From Hordeum vulgare subsp. vulgare (lineage: Eukaryota > Streptophyta > Magnoliopsida > Poales > Poaceae), in contig NC_058521.1 of the NCBI RefSeq assembly GCF_904849725.1, positions 94,784,244 through 94,848,243 of the forward strand: 64,000 bases of DNA. Direction: 5' to 3'. Of the stretch, positions 33,610-46,275 are shown piece by piece. Under the pieces are notes generated by a model, which saw only the letters and a program-made list of their open reading frames with translations, was not told the DNA's origin and ran no database searches. Both the position numbers and the translations under genes were made by a program. The stretch's first letter is position 1. Every line of letters begins with the position of its first letter.

Positions 33610-35575
33610 ACTCCGCCAAGCTTAAAGCCTTGCTTGTCCTCAACCAATTTAGTTGACAAACTGAAAGAGACAAAAGAAAAACTTTTACAAACTCTGTTTG
33701 ATCTTGTTGTTGCAATTATGTCTAACTCATATTCAGATTTTAAGCAAGATCATAACACACCACATAAGCAATGACATTTAGGTCTCAAGAGGAACTCATA
33801 TCAATGACATAATCAACTAGCGAGCAGTAATAATAAGTTTCAAATGTCAACACTTCAATCAAAACAATCATGAAGCAATATGAACAGATGGTATCTCGCT
33901 AGCTCTTTCTGAGACCGCAAAACATAAATGCAGAGCACCTTCAAAGACCAAGGGCTGAATGAACATTGTAATTCATGGCAAAGAAGATCCAGTCACAGTC
34001 ATACTCAATATCAATTAAAAGAAAAGCATAAAAATGACAGAGGTGCTCTCTAATTGGTGCTTTCTGAAAGAAGAGGATGACTCAACAGAAACATAAATAG
34101 ATTGGCCCTTCGCAAAGGGAAGCATTGATTTGCAGAGGTGCCAGAGCCCAAGATTTTAAAACAGAGAAAAATAATTTTGGGTGGCATGCTTTCATTGTCA
34201 ACGCAATGACCAAGAGTTTTCATCATCTTCCATGCTACACATACTATAGGCGGTTCCCAAACAGAAAAGTAAAGTTTTGACTCCCCCACCACTGATCAAT
34301 CACACTCCACGGCTGGCCGAATACTCGGGTGTCGTCCGTACCAACAACACTCCAGGGGGAGTTTTGTTTGCAATTATCTTTTCGATTTGAGCATGGAACT
34401 GGGCATTCCAATTACCGGCCCCTTTCTTGTGAGTGATAGTCAATAAACACATATCGAGGATAACACGCCTAGCATGGAAGATACTGATCGCCCCTTGTCA
34501 CCACATGAGCGGTTCGGGCATGAAAAACAGATTGTTTCTTGAAGGTTTAGAGAGTGGCACATGCAAATTTACTTGGAATGGCAGGTAGGTACCGCATATA
34601 GGTAGGTATGGTGGACTCACATGGAACAACTTTGGGTTTATGGAAGCGAATGCACAAGCAGTATTCCCGCTTAGTACAAGTGAAGGCTAGCAAAAGACTG
34701 GGAAGCGACCAACTAGAGAGTGACAATAGTCATCAAAATGCATTGACATTAACCAACATTGAGTGCAAGCATGAGTAGGACATAAATCACCATAAACATG
34801 AATATCATAGAGGCTATGTTGATTTTGTTTCAACTACATGCGTGAACATGTGCCAAGTCAAGCCACTTGAATTATTCAAAGGAGGATACCATCCTATCAT
34901 ACTACATCATAATCATCTCAAAATTCATGTTGGCATCCAAGACAAACCATTATAAGCTCCTAGCTAATTAAGCATGGCATCAGAAACTATGATCTCTAAT
35001 TTGTCATTGCAAACTAGTTTCTCTCACAACAAAGCTGAATCAGGAATGATGAGCTAGTCATATTTACAAAAACAAAATAGATCGAGTTCATACCAGCTTT
35101 TCCAGGCTCAGTCACTTCATCATATATCGTCATTATTGCCTTGCACTTGCATGACCGAATGATGTGGACAATAATAAGAGTGTTCGTGCATTGGACTAAG
35201 GTGGAATCTGCAAGCAAACTCAAAGGAGAAGACAAAGTAATATGGCTCTTTGATAGATAAACAGATATGCATGTGAGAGCCACTAAACTTTTTAACCATG
35301 GTCTTCTACCTTGACCCAAAGAAAAAGAAAACTATTTACACGGGAAAGCTCCCAACAAGCAAAAGAAGAACTAGAAAAGCAGAAAACAGGAAAAAAAGCT
35401 AAATTTATCATTTTTCTTCTAAGCAACAAAAAATAAAAGTTCGGAACACGAGGTTTGTGACTCCTATGTTCATCCATCTCATGGTTATCAAAAGAAATCC
35501 GTCAATGAGGTTGATCAAGTCTCCTTGACAAACTTTTTTCGAATCGCATAAAACCGAAGAGTTTTCGAATAATCA
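33610..35575 (-). other. Family B reversed copy, long non-coding 3' interior
   Basis: About 2 kb lie between the protease stop and the 3' LTR, with no pol motifs in any frame. The plus-strand start (CCGCCAAGCTTAAAGCC) is the reversed polypurine tract. It matches 50930-52680 of the forward B copy but lacks the ~1.7-kb extra block found there. Confidence 0.7.
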
Positions 35576-38256
35576 CTAGGTTACCTCAACGGGGATGTGC
35601 ATATCCCCAACAAGTAAATCATACTTCATCTTGACAGTAGGTATAGGGCATTCAAAGCTCCCAATAAGAATTGATGAAGTTTTTTCAATAGCATTGATGC
35701 AATGTACTCGATATTGTTTCTTCGGAAAGTGCACTGTATGCTCATTACCATTGACATGGAAAGTGACATTGCCTTTGTTGCAATCAATAACAGCCCTTGC
35801 AGTGTTTAAAAAGGGTATTCCAAGGATGACCGCCATGGCATCATCCTCGGGAATATCCAGAATAACAAAGTCCGTTAAGATAGTAACGTTAGCAACCACA
35901 ACAGGCACATCCTCGCAAATGCCGATAGGGAAAGCAGTTGATTTGTCGGCCATTTGCAGAGAGATTTCAGTGGGTATCAAATTGTCCAATTCAAGTCTAC
36001 GGTAAAGAGAGAGAGAGGCATAACACTAACACCGGCTCCAAGGTCGCATAAAGCAGTTCTAACATACTTTCCTTTAATGGAGCATGGTATAGTGGGCACT
36101 CCTGGATCACCTAGTTTCTTAGGATTTCCACCCTTGAAGGTGTAATTAGCGAGCATGGTGGAAATGTCAACCTCAGGTATCCCCCTCTTATTATTAACAA
36201 TATCATTCATGTACTTAGCATAAGGAGACATTTTGAGCATATCTGTTAAACGCATTTGCAGAAAGACACGTCTAATCATTTCAACAAAGCGCTCAAAATC
36301 CTCATCATCCTTTTTCTTGGATGGTTTGGGAGGAAAGGGCATGGGTTTCTTAACCCATGGTTCCCTTTCTTTACCATGCTTCCTAGCAATGAAGTCATTC
36401 TTATCGTATCTCGTATTCTTAGGTTGTGGGTTATCAAGATTAACTGCTTCAATCTCCACATCCTTATCATTGCTAGGTTGAGCATCATCATGAACACCAC
36501 TATCGATATTATCACTAGGCTCAAGTTCATCACGAGATTGTGTTTCGGCATCAGAAACAGAGACATCGTTTGGACTCTCAGGTGTAACAGCAACGGGGTT
36601 GCTACCCTGCAAGTTCCTATCATCTTTCTTTTTCTTTCTAGGATGACTAGGTGCATGAGTGCTAACTCCTTGAGAATCTTGTTCAATTCTCTTAGGATGA
36701 CCCTCAGGATACAAAGGTTCCTGAGTCATTCTACCGCCTCTAGTGATGACTCTAACAGAATTGTCATTCAACTCATTGAGCAAGTCATTTTGAGCCTTAA
36801 GTACTTGTTCTACTTGAGTGGTGACCATAGAGGCATGTTTACTCAAGAGCTTAAGATCATTGGCATTTATGTCCACACAAGCACTTAAATGACTAAGCAT
36901 ACGAGCATTTTGTTCCAATTGTCTACTAACATAATCATTGAAACTTTGTTGTTTGGCAACAAAGTTATCAAAATCATCCAAGCATAAGCTAGCAAGTTTA
37001 TCAAAAGGAATATCACTCTCATTGAATCTACGAAGATAATTTACCTCTACTACATGTGTCGGGTAATCAAGACCATGGATCTCTTCGATAGGTGGTAGAT
37101 TTTTGACATCTTCAGATTTAATGACTTTCTCTTTCATAGATTTCTTAGCTTCTTGCATATCTTTAGGATTGAGGAATAGATTACCTATTTTCTTTGGAGT
37201 TGGCTTCAGAGGTGGTTCGGGAATAGTCCAAGCAATCTCATTGCACAAGATATTATTCAATAGGATCTCAGCTTGTTCCACAGTTTGTTCCCTAAAAACA
37301 CAACCAGCACAACTATCTAGGTGGTCCCTAGAAGAATTTGTTAGTCCATTATAGAAGATATCAAGTATTTCATTCTTTTCAAGAGGGTGATCGGGCAAAG
37401 CATTCAATAGCTGGACAAGCCTCCCCCAAGCTTGTGGGAGACTCTCTTATTCAACTTGCGCAAAGTTATATATTTCCTGCAAGGCAGCTTGCTTCTTATG
37501 GGCAGGAAAATATCCTGGGGACTACACACAAAACCAGGAGCAAGAGAAGTGAACCAAGTCTTAGCATCATCCTTTAGCGAGAAAGGAAACAACTTAAGGA
37601 TATAGTAGTGTGGATCTTTTCCTCACTCGTGAATAGGGTGGCTATATCGTGCAGCTTAGTAAGATGTGCTACAACCATTTCAGACTCATAACCATGAAAA
37701 GGATCATATTTGACCAAATTGATTAACTCAGGGTCGACAGAGAATTCATAATCCTTACCGGTCACAAAGATAGGCAAAGTAACAAACTTCGGGTTGTATT
37801 TCATTCTAGCGTTCAAAGATTTTTCTCAACATCATAGCTATCCTTACAAGCAAGAAAGTCCCCAGCTACCTCTCCCTCCATAACATAACCCTCAGGTATA
37901 TCAGGCAATTCATCTCTAGGAGAGCTAGTTCTAACAGGTGAAATAGTAGGTTCTACTTCAATAATCTTAGCAGTCTCAGAAGTATCATCACATTCAGCAG
38001 CAACTCTAGCAATTTGTGCATCAAGGAATGCACCTAGTGGCAAAGAAATATCAAGAAAAGCATCATCACAAGCATCACAGGTAGCATAACTAGCATCATC
38101 AAGCACAGGCGACACATCAAAATTTCTAGCACGAGGTGGTGTCGCAAACTTACTCATAACTGAAGGTGAATCAAGTGCAGGGCTAGATGGCAGTTCCTTA
38201 CCTGTCCTCGTAGTTGAGGACAAGACTTTAGTTTTTGGATCTCTTAGATTCCTCAT
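35576..38256 (-). pseudogene. Family B gag-protease polyprotein (reversed copy)
   Basis: The start is at 38256 (MRNLRDPKTKVLSSTTRTG). The reading frame breaks near 37815, 37575 and 37405. In order it has an acidic N-terminal region, the segment KDYEFSVDPELINLVK with FHGYESEMVVAHLTKLHD, the Retrotrans_gag core FPFSLKDDAKTWFTSLAPG, and the DHPLEKNEILDIFYNGL region. 35977-37407 is a 476-residue open stretch through coiled-coil and RKKKKDDRN-type basic parts to CDLGAGVSVMPLSL, a retropepsin-like D-(L)-GA motif. The frame then shifts to 35576-35989 (ADKSTAFPIGICEDVPVVV, ILGIPFLNT), which ends in a natural-looking stop after MHIPVEVT. No pol follows. Confidence 0.85.
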
Positions 38257-38306
38257 AGTGATCAGCAGACGTAAATCCCAAGTGACTCAGAGAATAGAGC
38301 TATGCC

Positions 38307-38324
38307 TCCCCGGCAACGGCGCAA
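38307..38324 (-). other. Primer-binding site (tRNA-Asp type), family B reversed copy
   Basis: The plus-strand TCCCCGGCAACGGCGCAA is the complement of the tRNA-Asp primer site TGGCGCCGTTGCCGGGGA with one altered base near the end. It lies 11 nt inside the LTR start at 38336. Confidence 0.8.
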
Positions 38325-38335
38325 GAAAATAGTCT

Positions 38336-38896
38336 TGATAACCCACAAGTATAGGGGATCGCAACAGTTTTCGAGGGTAGAGTATTCAACCCATATTTGT
38401 TGATTCGACACAGGGAAGCCAAAGAATATTCTCGAGTATTAGCAGTTGAGTTGTCAATTCAGCCACACCTGAAAGACTTAGTATCTGCAGCAAAGTATGA
38501 GTAGCAAAGTAGTGTGATAGCAACAGTAGCAACGGTAACAGTAGCAGCAATGACAACAGTAGCAGTAACAGTAGCAGCAGTGACAACAGTGACAACAGTG
38601 ACGGCAAAGTAACGTAGCAAGGACTAGTAGGAAAAACTCGTAGGCATTGGATCGGTGATGGATAATTATGTCGGATGACATTCATCATGCAACAGTTATA
38701 ACATGGAGAGATATGTAACTAGCTCCAGTTCGTCAATGTAATGTAGGCATGCATTCCGTATATAGTCATACGTGCTTAGGGAAAAGAACTTGTATGACAT
38801 CTATTGTCCATCCCTCCCGTGGCAGCGGGGTCCTAATGGAAACTACGGGATATTAAGGTTCTCCTTTTAATAGAGAACTGGAACAAAGCATTAGCT
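38336..38896 (-). repeat. Family B reversed copy, 5' LTR fragment
   Basis: It starts TGATAACCCACAAG and matches 32476-33035, including the CAG/TAG/AAC-rich block (38480-38605). It ends at GCATTAGC, where family A LTR sequence takes over. Confidence 0.85.
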
Positions 38897-39999
38897 TCTA
38901 TCTCCACAAGATCCCATCTGGGGCACGTTCTGGTGCCCTGCCGGAGGGGGGATTCGGATACAAAGGGCTTCTTCATCAACACCATGACCTCTCCGATGAT
39001 GCGTGAGTAGTTCACCATAGACCTACGGGTCCATAGCTATTAGCTAGATGGCTTCTTCTCTCTCTTGGATCTTCAATACAAAGTTCTCCATGATCTTCAT
39101 GGAGATCTATCCAATGTAATCTTCTTTTGCGGTATGTTTGTCGAGATTCGATGAATTGTGGATTTATCATCAGATTATCTATCAATCTTATTTGAGTTTC
39201 TTCTGATCTCTCTTATGCATGATTTCATATCCTTGTAATTCTCTTCGAGTTGTGGGTTTTGTTTGGCCAACTAGATCTATGATTCTTGCAATGGGATAAG
39301 TTCTTGGTATTGGGTTCATACCGTGCGGTGACCTCACCCAGTGACAGAAGGGGTAGCAAGGCACGCATCGTGTTGTTGCCATCAAGGGTAAAAAGATGGG
39401 GTTTTCATCATTGGTTTGAGATAATCCCTCTACATCATGTCATCTTGCTTAAGGCGTTACTCTGTTCGTCATGAACTCAATACACTAGATGCATGCTGGA
39501 TAGCGTTCGATGTGTGTAGTAATAGTAGTAGATGCAAAAAGTATCGGTTTACTTGTCTCGGACGTGATGCATATATGTATGATCATTGCCTTAGATATCG
39601 TCATGACTTTGTGAGGTTCTATCAATTTCTCGACAGTAATTTGTTCACCCACCGTAATATTTGCTATTTTGAGAGAAACCTCTAGTGAACACTATGGCCC
39701 CCGGGTCTACTTCACACCATATTTTCAGCCTTACTCTTTTTCTTCGTTGCACTTTCCGCCTTCATATCTCACTTCGCAATCAATCTTGAAGGGATTGACA
39801 ACCCCTTTATAGTGTTGGGTGCAAGCTCTTTGTGTTTGTGCAGGTACTCTGGACTTGACGAGATTATCCTACTGGATTGATACCTTGGTTCTCAAACTGA
39901 GGGAAATACTTACTGCTCCTGTGCTGCATCACCCTTTCCTCTTCAAGGGAAAACCAACGCAAGCTCAAGAGACGACAGAAGGTTTTTGTCGACGTAGCA
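38897..39999 (+). repeat. Family A 5' LTR, truncated at its start
   Basis: It lacks the first ~425 bp (compare 53838-54263). It begins within TTCTATCTCCACAAGATCCC and ends GACGTAGCA. It contains ~190 bp (about 39224-39421, including CAATGGGATAAG and GCAAGGCACGCATCG) that the 3' LTR has lost. Confidence 0.85.
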
Positions 40000-40009
40000 G
40001 AAGGATTTC

Positions 40010-40027
40010 TGGCGCCGTTGCCGGGGA
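40010..40027 (+). other. Primer-binding site (tRNA-Asp), family A
   Basis: TGGCGCCGTTGCCGGGGA is an exact complement of the 3' end of plant tRNA-Asp with CCA. It lies 10 nt after the LTR end. Confidence 0.9.
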
Positions 40028-40231
40028 GAATCAAGTCAATAACTCATCCAAGTAAGTGTCGCAAACTCATCTCTTGCATTTACTTTTTTGCCTCTCGTTT
40101 TCCTCTCCCCCACTTCTCAAAAACAAAAATTTACAAAAAGATTTGCCTTTTTTTCGTTTGCCTTTTCGTTCGCCATTTTCTCTCGCTTGCTCTTTGTGCA
40201 CTTGTGTGCTTTCTTGTTTGCTGAAGTCACC

Positions 40232-42306
40232 ATGACTGAAAACACCAAACTTTGTGACTTCTTGAATACTAATAATAATGATTTGATTAGTACTCCGATT
40301 GCTCCCGCCACTAGTGGGGAGTGATACGAAATCAATGCTGCTTTGCTGAATCTTGTTATGAAAGAGCAATTCTCTGGCCTTCCTAGTGAAGATGCCGCAT
40401 CCCATCTTAACACCTTCGTTGAGCTTTGCGATATGCAAAAGAAGAAAGATGTGGATAATGATGTGATTAAATTGAAGCTTTTTCCTTTCTCGTTGCGAGG
40501 TCGAGCAAAAACTTGGTTTTAGTCTTTGCCCAAAACAAGTATCGATTCTTGGGATAAGTGCAAAGATGCTTATATATCCAAGTATTTTGCGCCGGCTAAG
40601 ATTATCTCTCTCCGTAATGATATCATGAACTTTAAGCAAGTTGATCATGAACATGTTGCACAATCTTGGGAGAGAATGAAATTGATGATTAGAAATTGTC
40701 CTGCTCATGGCTTGCGTCTTTGGATGATTATACAAATCTTCTACGCTGGCTTGAATTTCGCTTCTAGAAATATCTTGGACTCCACCTCAGGTGGAACGTT
40801 CATGGAAATCACGTTAGGAGAAGCCAGAAAACTCCTAGACAATATCATGACGAACTACTCTCAGTGGCACACTGAAAGGTCATCTACTAGTAAGAAGGTA
40901 CACGCTATAGAAGAAATTAACTCGTTGAGTGCTAAGATGGATGAGTTAATGAATTTTTTTGCTAGTAGAAGTGCTCCTTTAGATCCTAATGATATGCCCT
41001 TGTCTTCTTTGATTGAGAGTAGCAACGCTAGCTTGGACGTTAATTTTGTTGGTAGGAATAATTTTGGCAACAACAATGATTTTAGAGGAAACTATGTTCC
41101 TAGGACTTTTCCTAGTAACTCCTCTAATAACTTTGGCAACTCCTTTATAATACTCATGGAAATTACAATAGATTACCCTCTAATCTAGAGAGTAATATCA
41201 AAGAGTTTATCAACTCGCTAAAGATTTTCAATGCGTCCATAGAGGAAAAACTACTCAAAATTGACAATTTGGCTAAAAGCGTTGATAGAATGTCTAGTGA
41301 TATTGATGCTTTGAAAGTTAGATGTGCTCCTCCCAAGATCAATATGGATGAAACTTTGAAAGTTATGAGTGTTTCCATGATTGATAGCAAAGAAAGAACC
41401 GCCCAAATTCGTGCTAGACATGAATGGCTTAAAAAGGCGTGTTCTCGTGATAAAAATCACGAAGATCTGAAAGTGCTTGGTGTGACTCCCATTGAATCTT
41501 TGTTTTCTTGTGTCAAACCTAATGATGATGGGGCTGGATATGAATCCACTTTGGTTGAAAAGCACCCCAATGATTCGAAGTCCATCTATCTTGATGCTAA
41601 AAGCATTGAAAGTGGAGTAGAAGATATTAAAGCTTTGAGTAGTAATGAAATTACTACTTTGGATTTCAAGGAATTCAATTATGATAGTTGCTCCTTGATT
41701 GAATGCATTTCCTTGATGCAATCCATGCTAAACTCTCCACACGCTTATAGCCAAAACAAGGCCTTTACCGATCATATCATCGAAGCTATGATAAAATATC
41801 TTGAAGAGAAACTTGAATTGAAAGTATCTATCCCTAGTAAGCTTCATGATGAGTGGTAACCTACTATCAAAATCAAAATAAAAAACTATGAATGCAATGC
41901 TTTGTGTGATTTGGGTGCTAGTGTTTCCGTGATTCCAAAGTCTTTATGTGATGTTCTGGGTTTTAATGAGATTGAAGAGTGTTCTCTTAATTTGCATCTT
42001 GCGGATTCTACTGTCAAGAAACCCATGGGAAGGATCAATTATGTTCTTATTATTGCAAATAGGAACTATGTACCCGTGGATTTCATTGTGCTTGACGTTG
42101 ATTGCAATCCTACATGCCCTATTATTCTTGGTAGACCTTTCCTAAGGACTATCGGTGCTATAATCGATATGAAGGAAGGGAATATTAGATTTCAATTTCC
42201 TTTAAAGAAGGTCATGGAGCATTTTCCTAGAAAGAAAATAAGATTGCGTTATGAATCCATGATGAGGGCTACATATGGTTTGAGCACCAAAGACGACGAT
42301 GCGTGA
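40232..42306 (+). pseudogene. Family A gag-protease polyprotein with stops
   Basis: It starts MTENTKLCDFLNTNN at 40232. Stops occur at 40322 and 40520, there is a frameshift near 41140-41190 and a stop near 41857. Domains in order are an NLVMKEQFSGLPSEDA-like N-terminus, the Retrotrans_gag core LKLFPFSLRGRAKTWF then ISKYFAPAKIISLRNDI and WERMKLMIRNCPAHGL, coiled-coil-like SAKMDELMNFF, an Asn/Phe/Gly-rich stretch, and a long acidic linker. Last is an aspartic-protease-like domain with CDLGASVSVIPKSL and CPIILGRPFLRTIGAIID. The stop after STKDDDA looks natural. This is the Athila gag-protease layout without pol. It is dead by mutation, but the domains are clear. Confidence 0.85.
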
Positions 42307-44660
42307 TTCTATCGCTTTTATGCCTAGCGCTTGTTGGGAGGCAACCCAATGAATTTATCTTTTTCTTTCTATTTTGTTGCTTCCACACCATCATAATTAT
42401 GTTGTGATTGTGTTTTTTGTGTTTCTTTTTTTGTTTGAGCCAAGCAAAACCTTTATGACTAGTCTTTGTGAGGGTTGTTTAATCCTGCTAAAAAAGACAG
42501 AAACTTTTCGCTCACGAGATGATTTTTCATTTTTATTAAGAAAGTGCTTTTGAGTTGATTCTTTTTGCTGCTGGTTGATATGCCTTTTGCCCAGGCAGTC
42601 GTAATTTTTCAGAATTGTTGAGGTACCTAAAGTATACGAAGTATACATATTGCTATAGACTGGTTTGTTTTTGACAGATTCTGTTTTTGTTGAGTTGGTT
42701 GCTTGTTTTGATGAAACTATGGATAGTATCGGGGTACAAGCCATGGAAAAGTGATAATACAGTAGCCCAACAACAATATAAATAGAAATCAAGATTGCTA
42801 AAGTACCAAAAGTGGTGGTAGTTTGTTTTCTTGTGCTAATGTTATCACGAGTTACTGTTTAAGTTTTGTGTTGTGAAGTTTTCAAGTTTTGGGTGATGTT
42901 CTCATGGACAAAGAGATAAGGAGTGGAAAGAGCTTAAGCTTGGGGATGCCCAAGGCATCCCAAGCCAAATTCGAGGACACCAAAAAGCCTAAGCTTGGTG
43001 ATGCCCCGGGAAGGCATCCCGTCTTTCGTCTTAAATCCATCGGTAACATTACTTGGACCTATATTTTTATTCACCACATGATATGTGTTTTTCTTGGAGC
43101 GTCTTGTATCGTAGGAGTATTTTCTTTTCGTTGTTTCACAATCATCCTTGCTGCACACCTTTTGGAAAGAGAGATACATGCACTCATCGTGATTTTGCTA
43201 GAATGCTCATAGTGCTTCACTTATATCTTTTGAGCTAGATAATTTTGCTCTATGTGCTTCACTTATATCTTTTAGAGCACGGCGGTACTTGACTTGGTAG
43301 TTGGGCTTATGCTATGAAATTAGTTGCAAAGGTGATAGGTACCCAAAGAGGATACAAAAACGTCCATATTCATGTGCATTGAGTAGAAAGAGAAGTTTTG
43401 ATTCCTCTCAATTAGTTTCGAGACGTGGATTTGGTAATATTAAGAGTTATGTTAGTAGGGTGTTGTGAATCTAGAAATACTTGTGTTGAAGTTAGTGATT
43501 CCCGTAGCATGCACGTATGGTGAACCGCTATGTTAGGAAGTCAGAGCATAATTGATCTATTGATTGTCATCCTTTGTGTTGAGGTCGGGATCGCGCGATG
43601 GTTAACACCTACCAACCCTTGCCCTAGGAGTATGCGTTTAGCACTTTGTTTCGATTACTAATAAAAACTTTCGCAACAAGTATGTGAGTTATTCATGACT
43701 AATGTGAGTCCATGGTATAGATGCACTTTCACCTTCCACCTTTGCTAGCCTCTCTAGTGCCGCGCAATTCTCGCCGGTGCACAAACCCACCATATGCCTT
43801 CCTCAAAACAGCCACCATACCTACCTACTATGGCATTTTCATAGCCATTCCGAGATATATTGCCATGCAACTCCCACCGTTCCTTCTTATGACTTGTGCC
43901 GTCACTCTCATATTGCCATTGCATGATCGTAAGATAGCTAGCGAGATGTTTCAATGTCATACACCAAGCTAGATCGTTGCACATCCCGGTACACTGCCGG
44001 AGGCATTTCCTATAGAGTCATCATCGTTCTAAGCTTTGAGTTGTGAGTAAATAAAACTGTGATGATCATCATTATTAGAGCATTGTCCCGTGTGAGGAAA
44101 TAAAAAAATATAGGCCAAAGAGCACAAACAAAAAAGAATAAAAAAAAGAGGCCCAAGAGCCCAAGTAAAAAAAAGGAGAGAAGGGGCAATGCTACTATCT
44201 TTTTTCACACTTGTGCTTCATAATAGCACCCTGTTCTTCATGATTGAGAGCTTCTTGCTTTGTCACTACCATATGCTAGTGGGAATGTTCATTATATAAC
44301 TTGGCTTGTATATTCCAATGATGGGCTTCCTCAAAATTGCCCTAGGTCTTCGTGAGCAAGCAAGTTGGATGCACACCCACTAGTTCTCCTTTTGAGATTT
44401 CACATACTTATAGCTCTAGTGCATCCCTTGTATGGCAATTCCTACTCATTCACATTGATATCTATTAATGGGCATCTCCATAGCCCTTTGATACACCGAG
44501 TCAATGTGACCATCTCCTCCTTTTTGTCTCACAACTACCACCACACTCTATTCTACATATAGTTCTATATCCATGGCTCATGCTCATGTATTGCATGGTA
44601 GTTATTAAAAGTTTGAGAAAGTAAGAGTGCGAAAACAATTACCTGGCCAACACCGGGGTT
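42307..44660 (+). other. Family A non-coding interior
   Basis: No RT or integrase motif is found. It begins with the Athila-type phrase TTGTTGGGAGGCAACCCAA (about 42332). It then has AAGCTTGGGGATGCC and a similar repeat at 42940-43010, which resemble polypurine-tract phrases. The rest is AT-rich sequence with only short open frames. Confidence 0.6.
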
Positions 44661-46196
44661 TGATACGTCTCCATCGTATCTACTTTTCTGAACTCTTTTG
44701 CCCTTGTTTTGGACTCTAACTTGCATGATTTGAATGGAACTAACCCGGACTAACGTTGTTTTCAGCAGAATTGCCATGGTGTTGTTTTTGTGCAGAAATA
44801 AAACTTCTCGGAATGACCTGAAAATTTACGGAGAATTTTTCTTGAATTATTGAAAAATACCTGCGCAAAGATCCACCGGAGGAGGTGAGCCAGTGGGCCA
44901 CAAGCCCATGGGCCGCGGCCACCCCCCTGGCCGCGCCGTGAGGGCTTGTGGGGCCCACGTGGCTCCACCGCCTCCAAACTCAGCTCTATATATTCCATTT
45001 CGCCCGGAAAAAAATCACAGAGAAGGATTCATCGCGTTTTATGATACGGAGGCGCCGCCACCTCCTGTTCTTCATCTGGAGGGCAGATCTGGAATCCGTT
45101 CCGGGCTCCAGAGAGGGGAAATCGTCGCCATCGTCATCATAAACCTTCCTCCATCGACAATTCCGTGATGCTCTTCACCGTTCGTGAGTAATCTCATAGT
45201 AGGCTTGCTGGACAGTGATGAGTTGGATGAGATCTATCATGTAATCGAGTTAGTTTTGACGGGGATTGATCCCTAGTATCCACTATGTTCTGAGATTGAT
45301 GTTGCTACTACTTTGCCATGCTTAATGCTTGTCACTAGGGACCGAATGCCATGATTTCAGATCTGAACCTATTATGTTGTCACCAATATATGTGTGTTTT
45401 AGATCCTATCTTGCAAGTTGTAGTCACCTACTATGTGTTATGACCCGGCAACCCCGGAGTGAGAATAGCCGGAACCACTCCCGGAGATGACCATAGTATG
45501 AGGACTTCATGTGTTCACCACATGTTAATGCGTTTCTCCGGTTCTTTATTAAAAGGAGAACCTTAATATCCCGTAGTTTCCATTAGGACCCCGCTGCCAT
45601 GGGAGGGATGGACAATAGATGTCATGCAAGTTCTTTTCCCTAAGCACGTATGACTACATACGGAATGCATGCCTACATTAGATTGACGAACGGGAGCTAG
45701 TTACTCATCTCTCCGTGTTATAGCTGTTACATGATGAATCACATCCGGCATACTCATCCATCACCGATCCACTTCCTACGATTCTTTTACTACTGGTCCT
45801 TGCTATGTTACTTTGCCGCTACTGCTGTTACTGTTGCTCTGTCGCTACTACTGTTACTCTGTTGTCACTACTGTTGTTCCCTGCTACTGATGTCACTACT
45901 GCTGTTACTTGCTACTTTGTTGTTACTTGCTGCAACACCTTTACTGGCGCCATTGATACAACAACTCAGGAATAGTCTGCCGTCAACAGATTCTTTTCTG
46001 GCACCCTTGCTATCATACCACTTTGCTACTGATACTTTGCTTCCAGACACTAATCTTTCAGGTGTGGTTGAACTGACAACTCAGCTGCTAATACTTGAGA
46101 ATATTCTTTCGCTTCCCCTTGTGGCGAATCAATAAATTTGGGTTGAATACTCTACCCTCGAAAACTGTTGCGGTCCCATATGCTTGTGGGACATCA
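44661..46196 (+). repeat. Family B forward copy, 5' LTR (1,536 bp)
   Basis: It starts TGATACGTCTCCATCGTATC and ends TGTGGGACATCA. A TATATAT box (44987-44993) follows a GC-rich, near-palindromic block around 44890-44960 (GGGCCACAAGCCCATGGGCC). The trinucleotide-biased block (GCTACTGTTACT type) lies at 45805-45925. Confidence 0.9.
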
Positions 46197-46207
46197 AGGC
46201 TATTTTC

Positions 46208-46225
46208 TGGCGCCGTTGCCGTGGA
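46208..46225 (+). other. Primer-binding site (tRNA-Asp type), family B forward copy
   Basis: TGGCGCCGTTGCCGTGGA matches the tRNA-Asp site with one mismatch, 11 nt after the LTR end. Confidence 0.85.
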
Positions 46226-46275
46226 GGCACAACTATATTATCTGAGTCACTTGGGATTGACGTCTGCTGGTCACT

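Larger units (their letters stand above)
32476..38896 (-). mobile_element. Athila-like gypsy element, family B, reversed (left part)
   Basis: Minus-strand element inserted in the copia pol with AGCAT duplications at 32471-32475 and 55407-55411. The 3' LTR is 32476-33609. The interior runs to the tRNA-Asp-type primer site at 38307-38324. The 5' LTR starts at 38336 but breaks at about 38896, with only its far end found again at 55170-55406. About 335 bp of that LTR are missing, lost together with the first ~425 bp of the family A LTR that invaded it. The element carries gag and a protease-like domain only. I find no RT, RNase H or integrase. Confidence 0.85.

Noticed and set aside
35595..37354. 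Plus-strand frames opposite the B gag-protease
   Set aside because: Antisense shadows of the minus-strand polyprotein.
42934..43179. Small minus-strand frame in the family A interior
   Set aside because: No conserved domain and lies in non-coding retroelement DNA.
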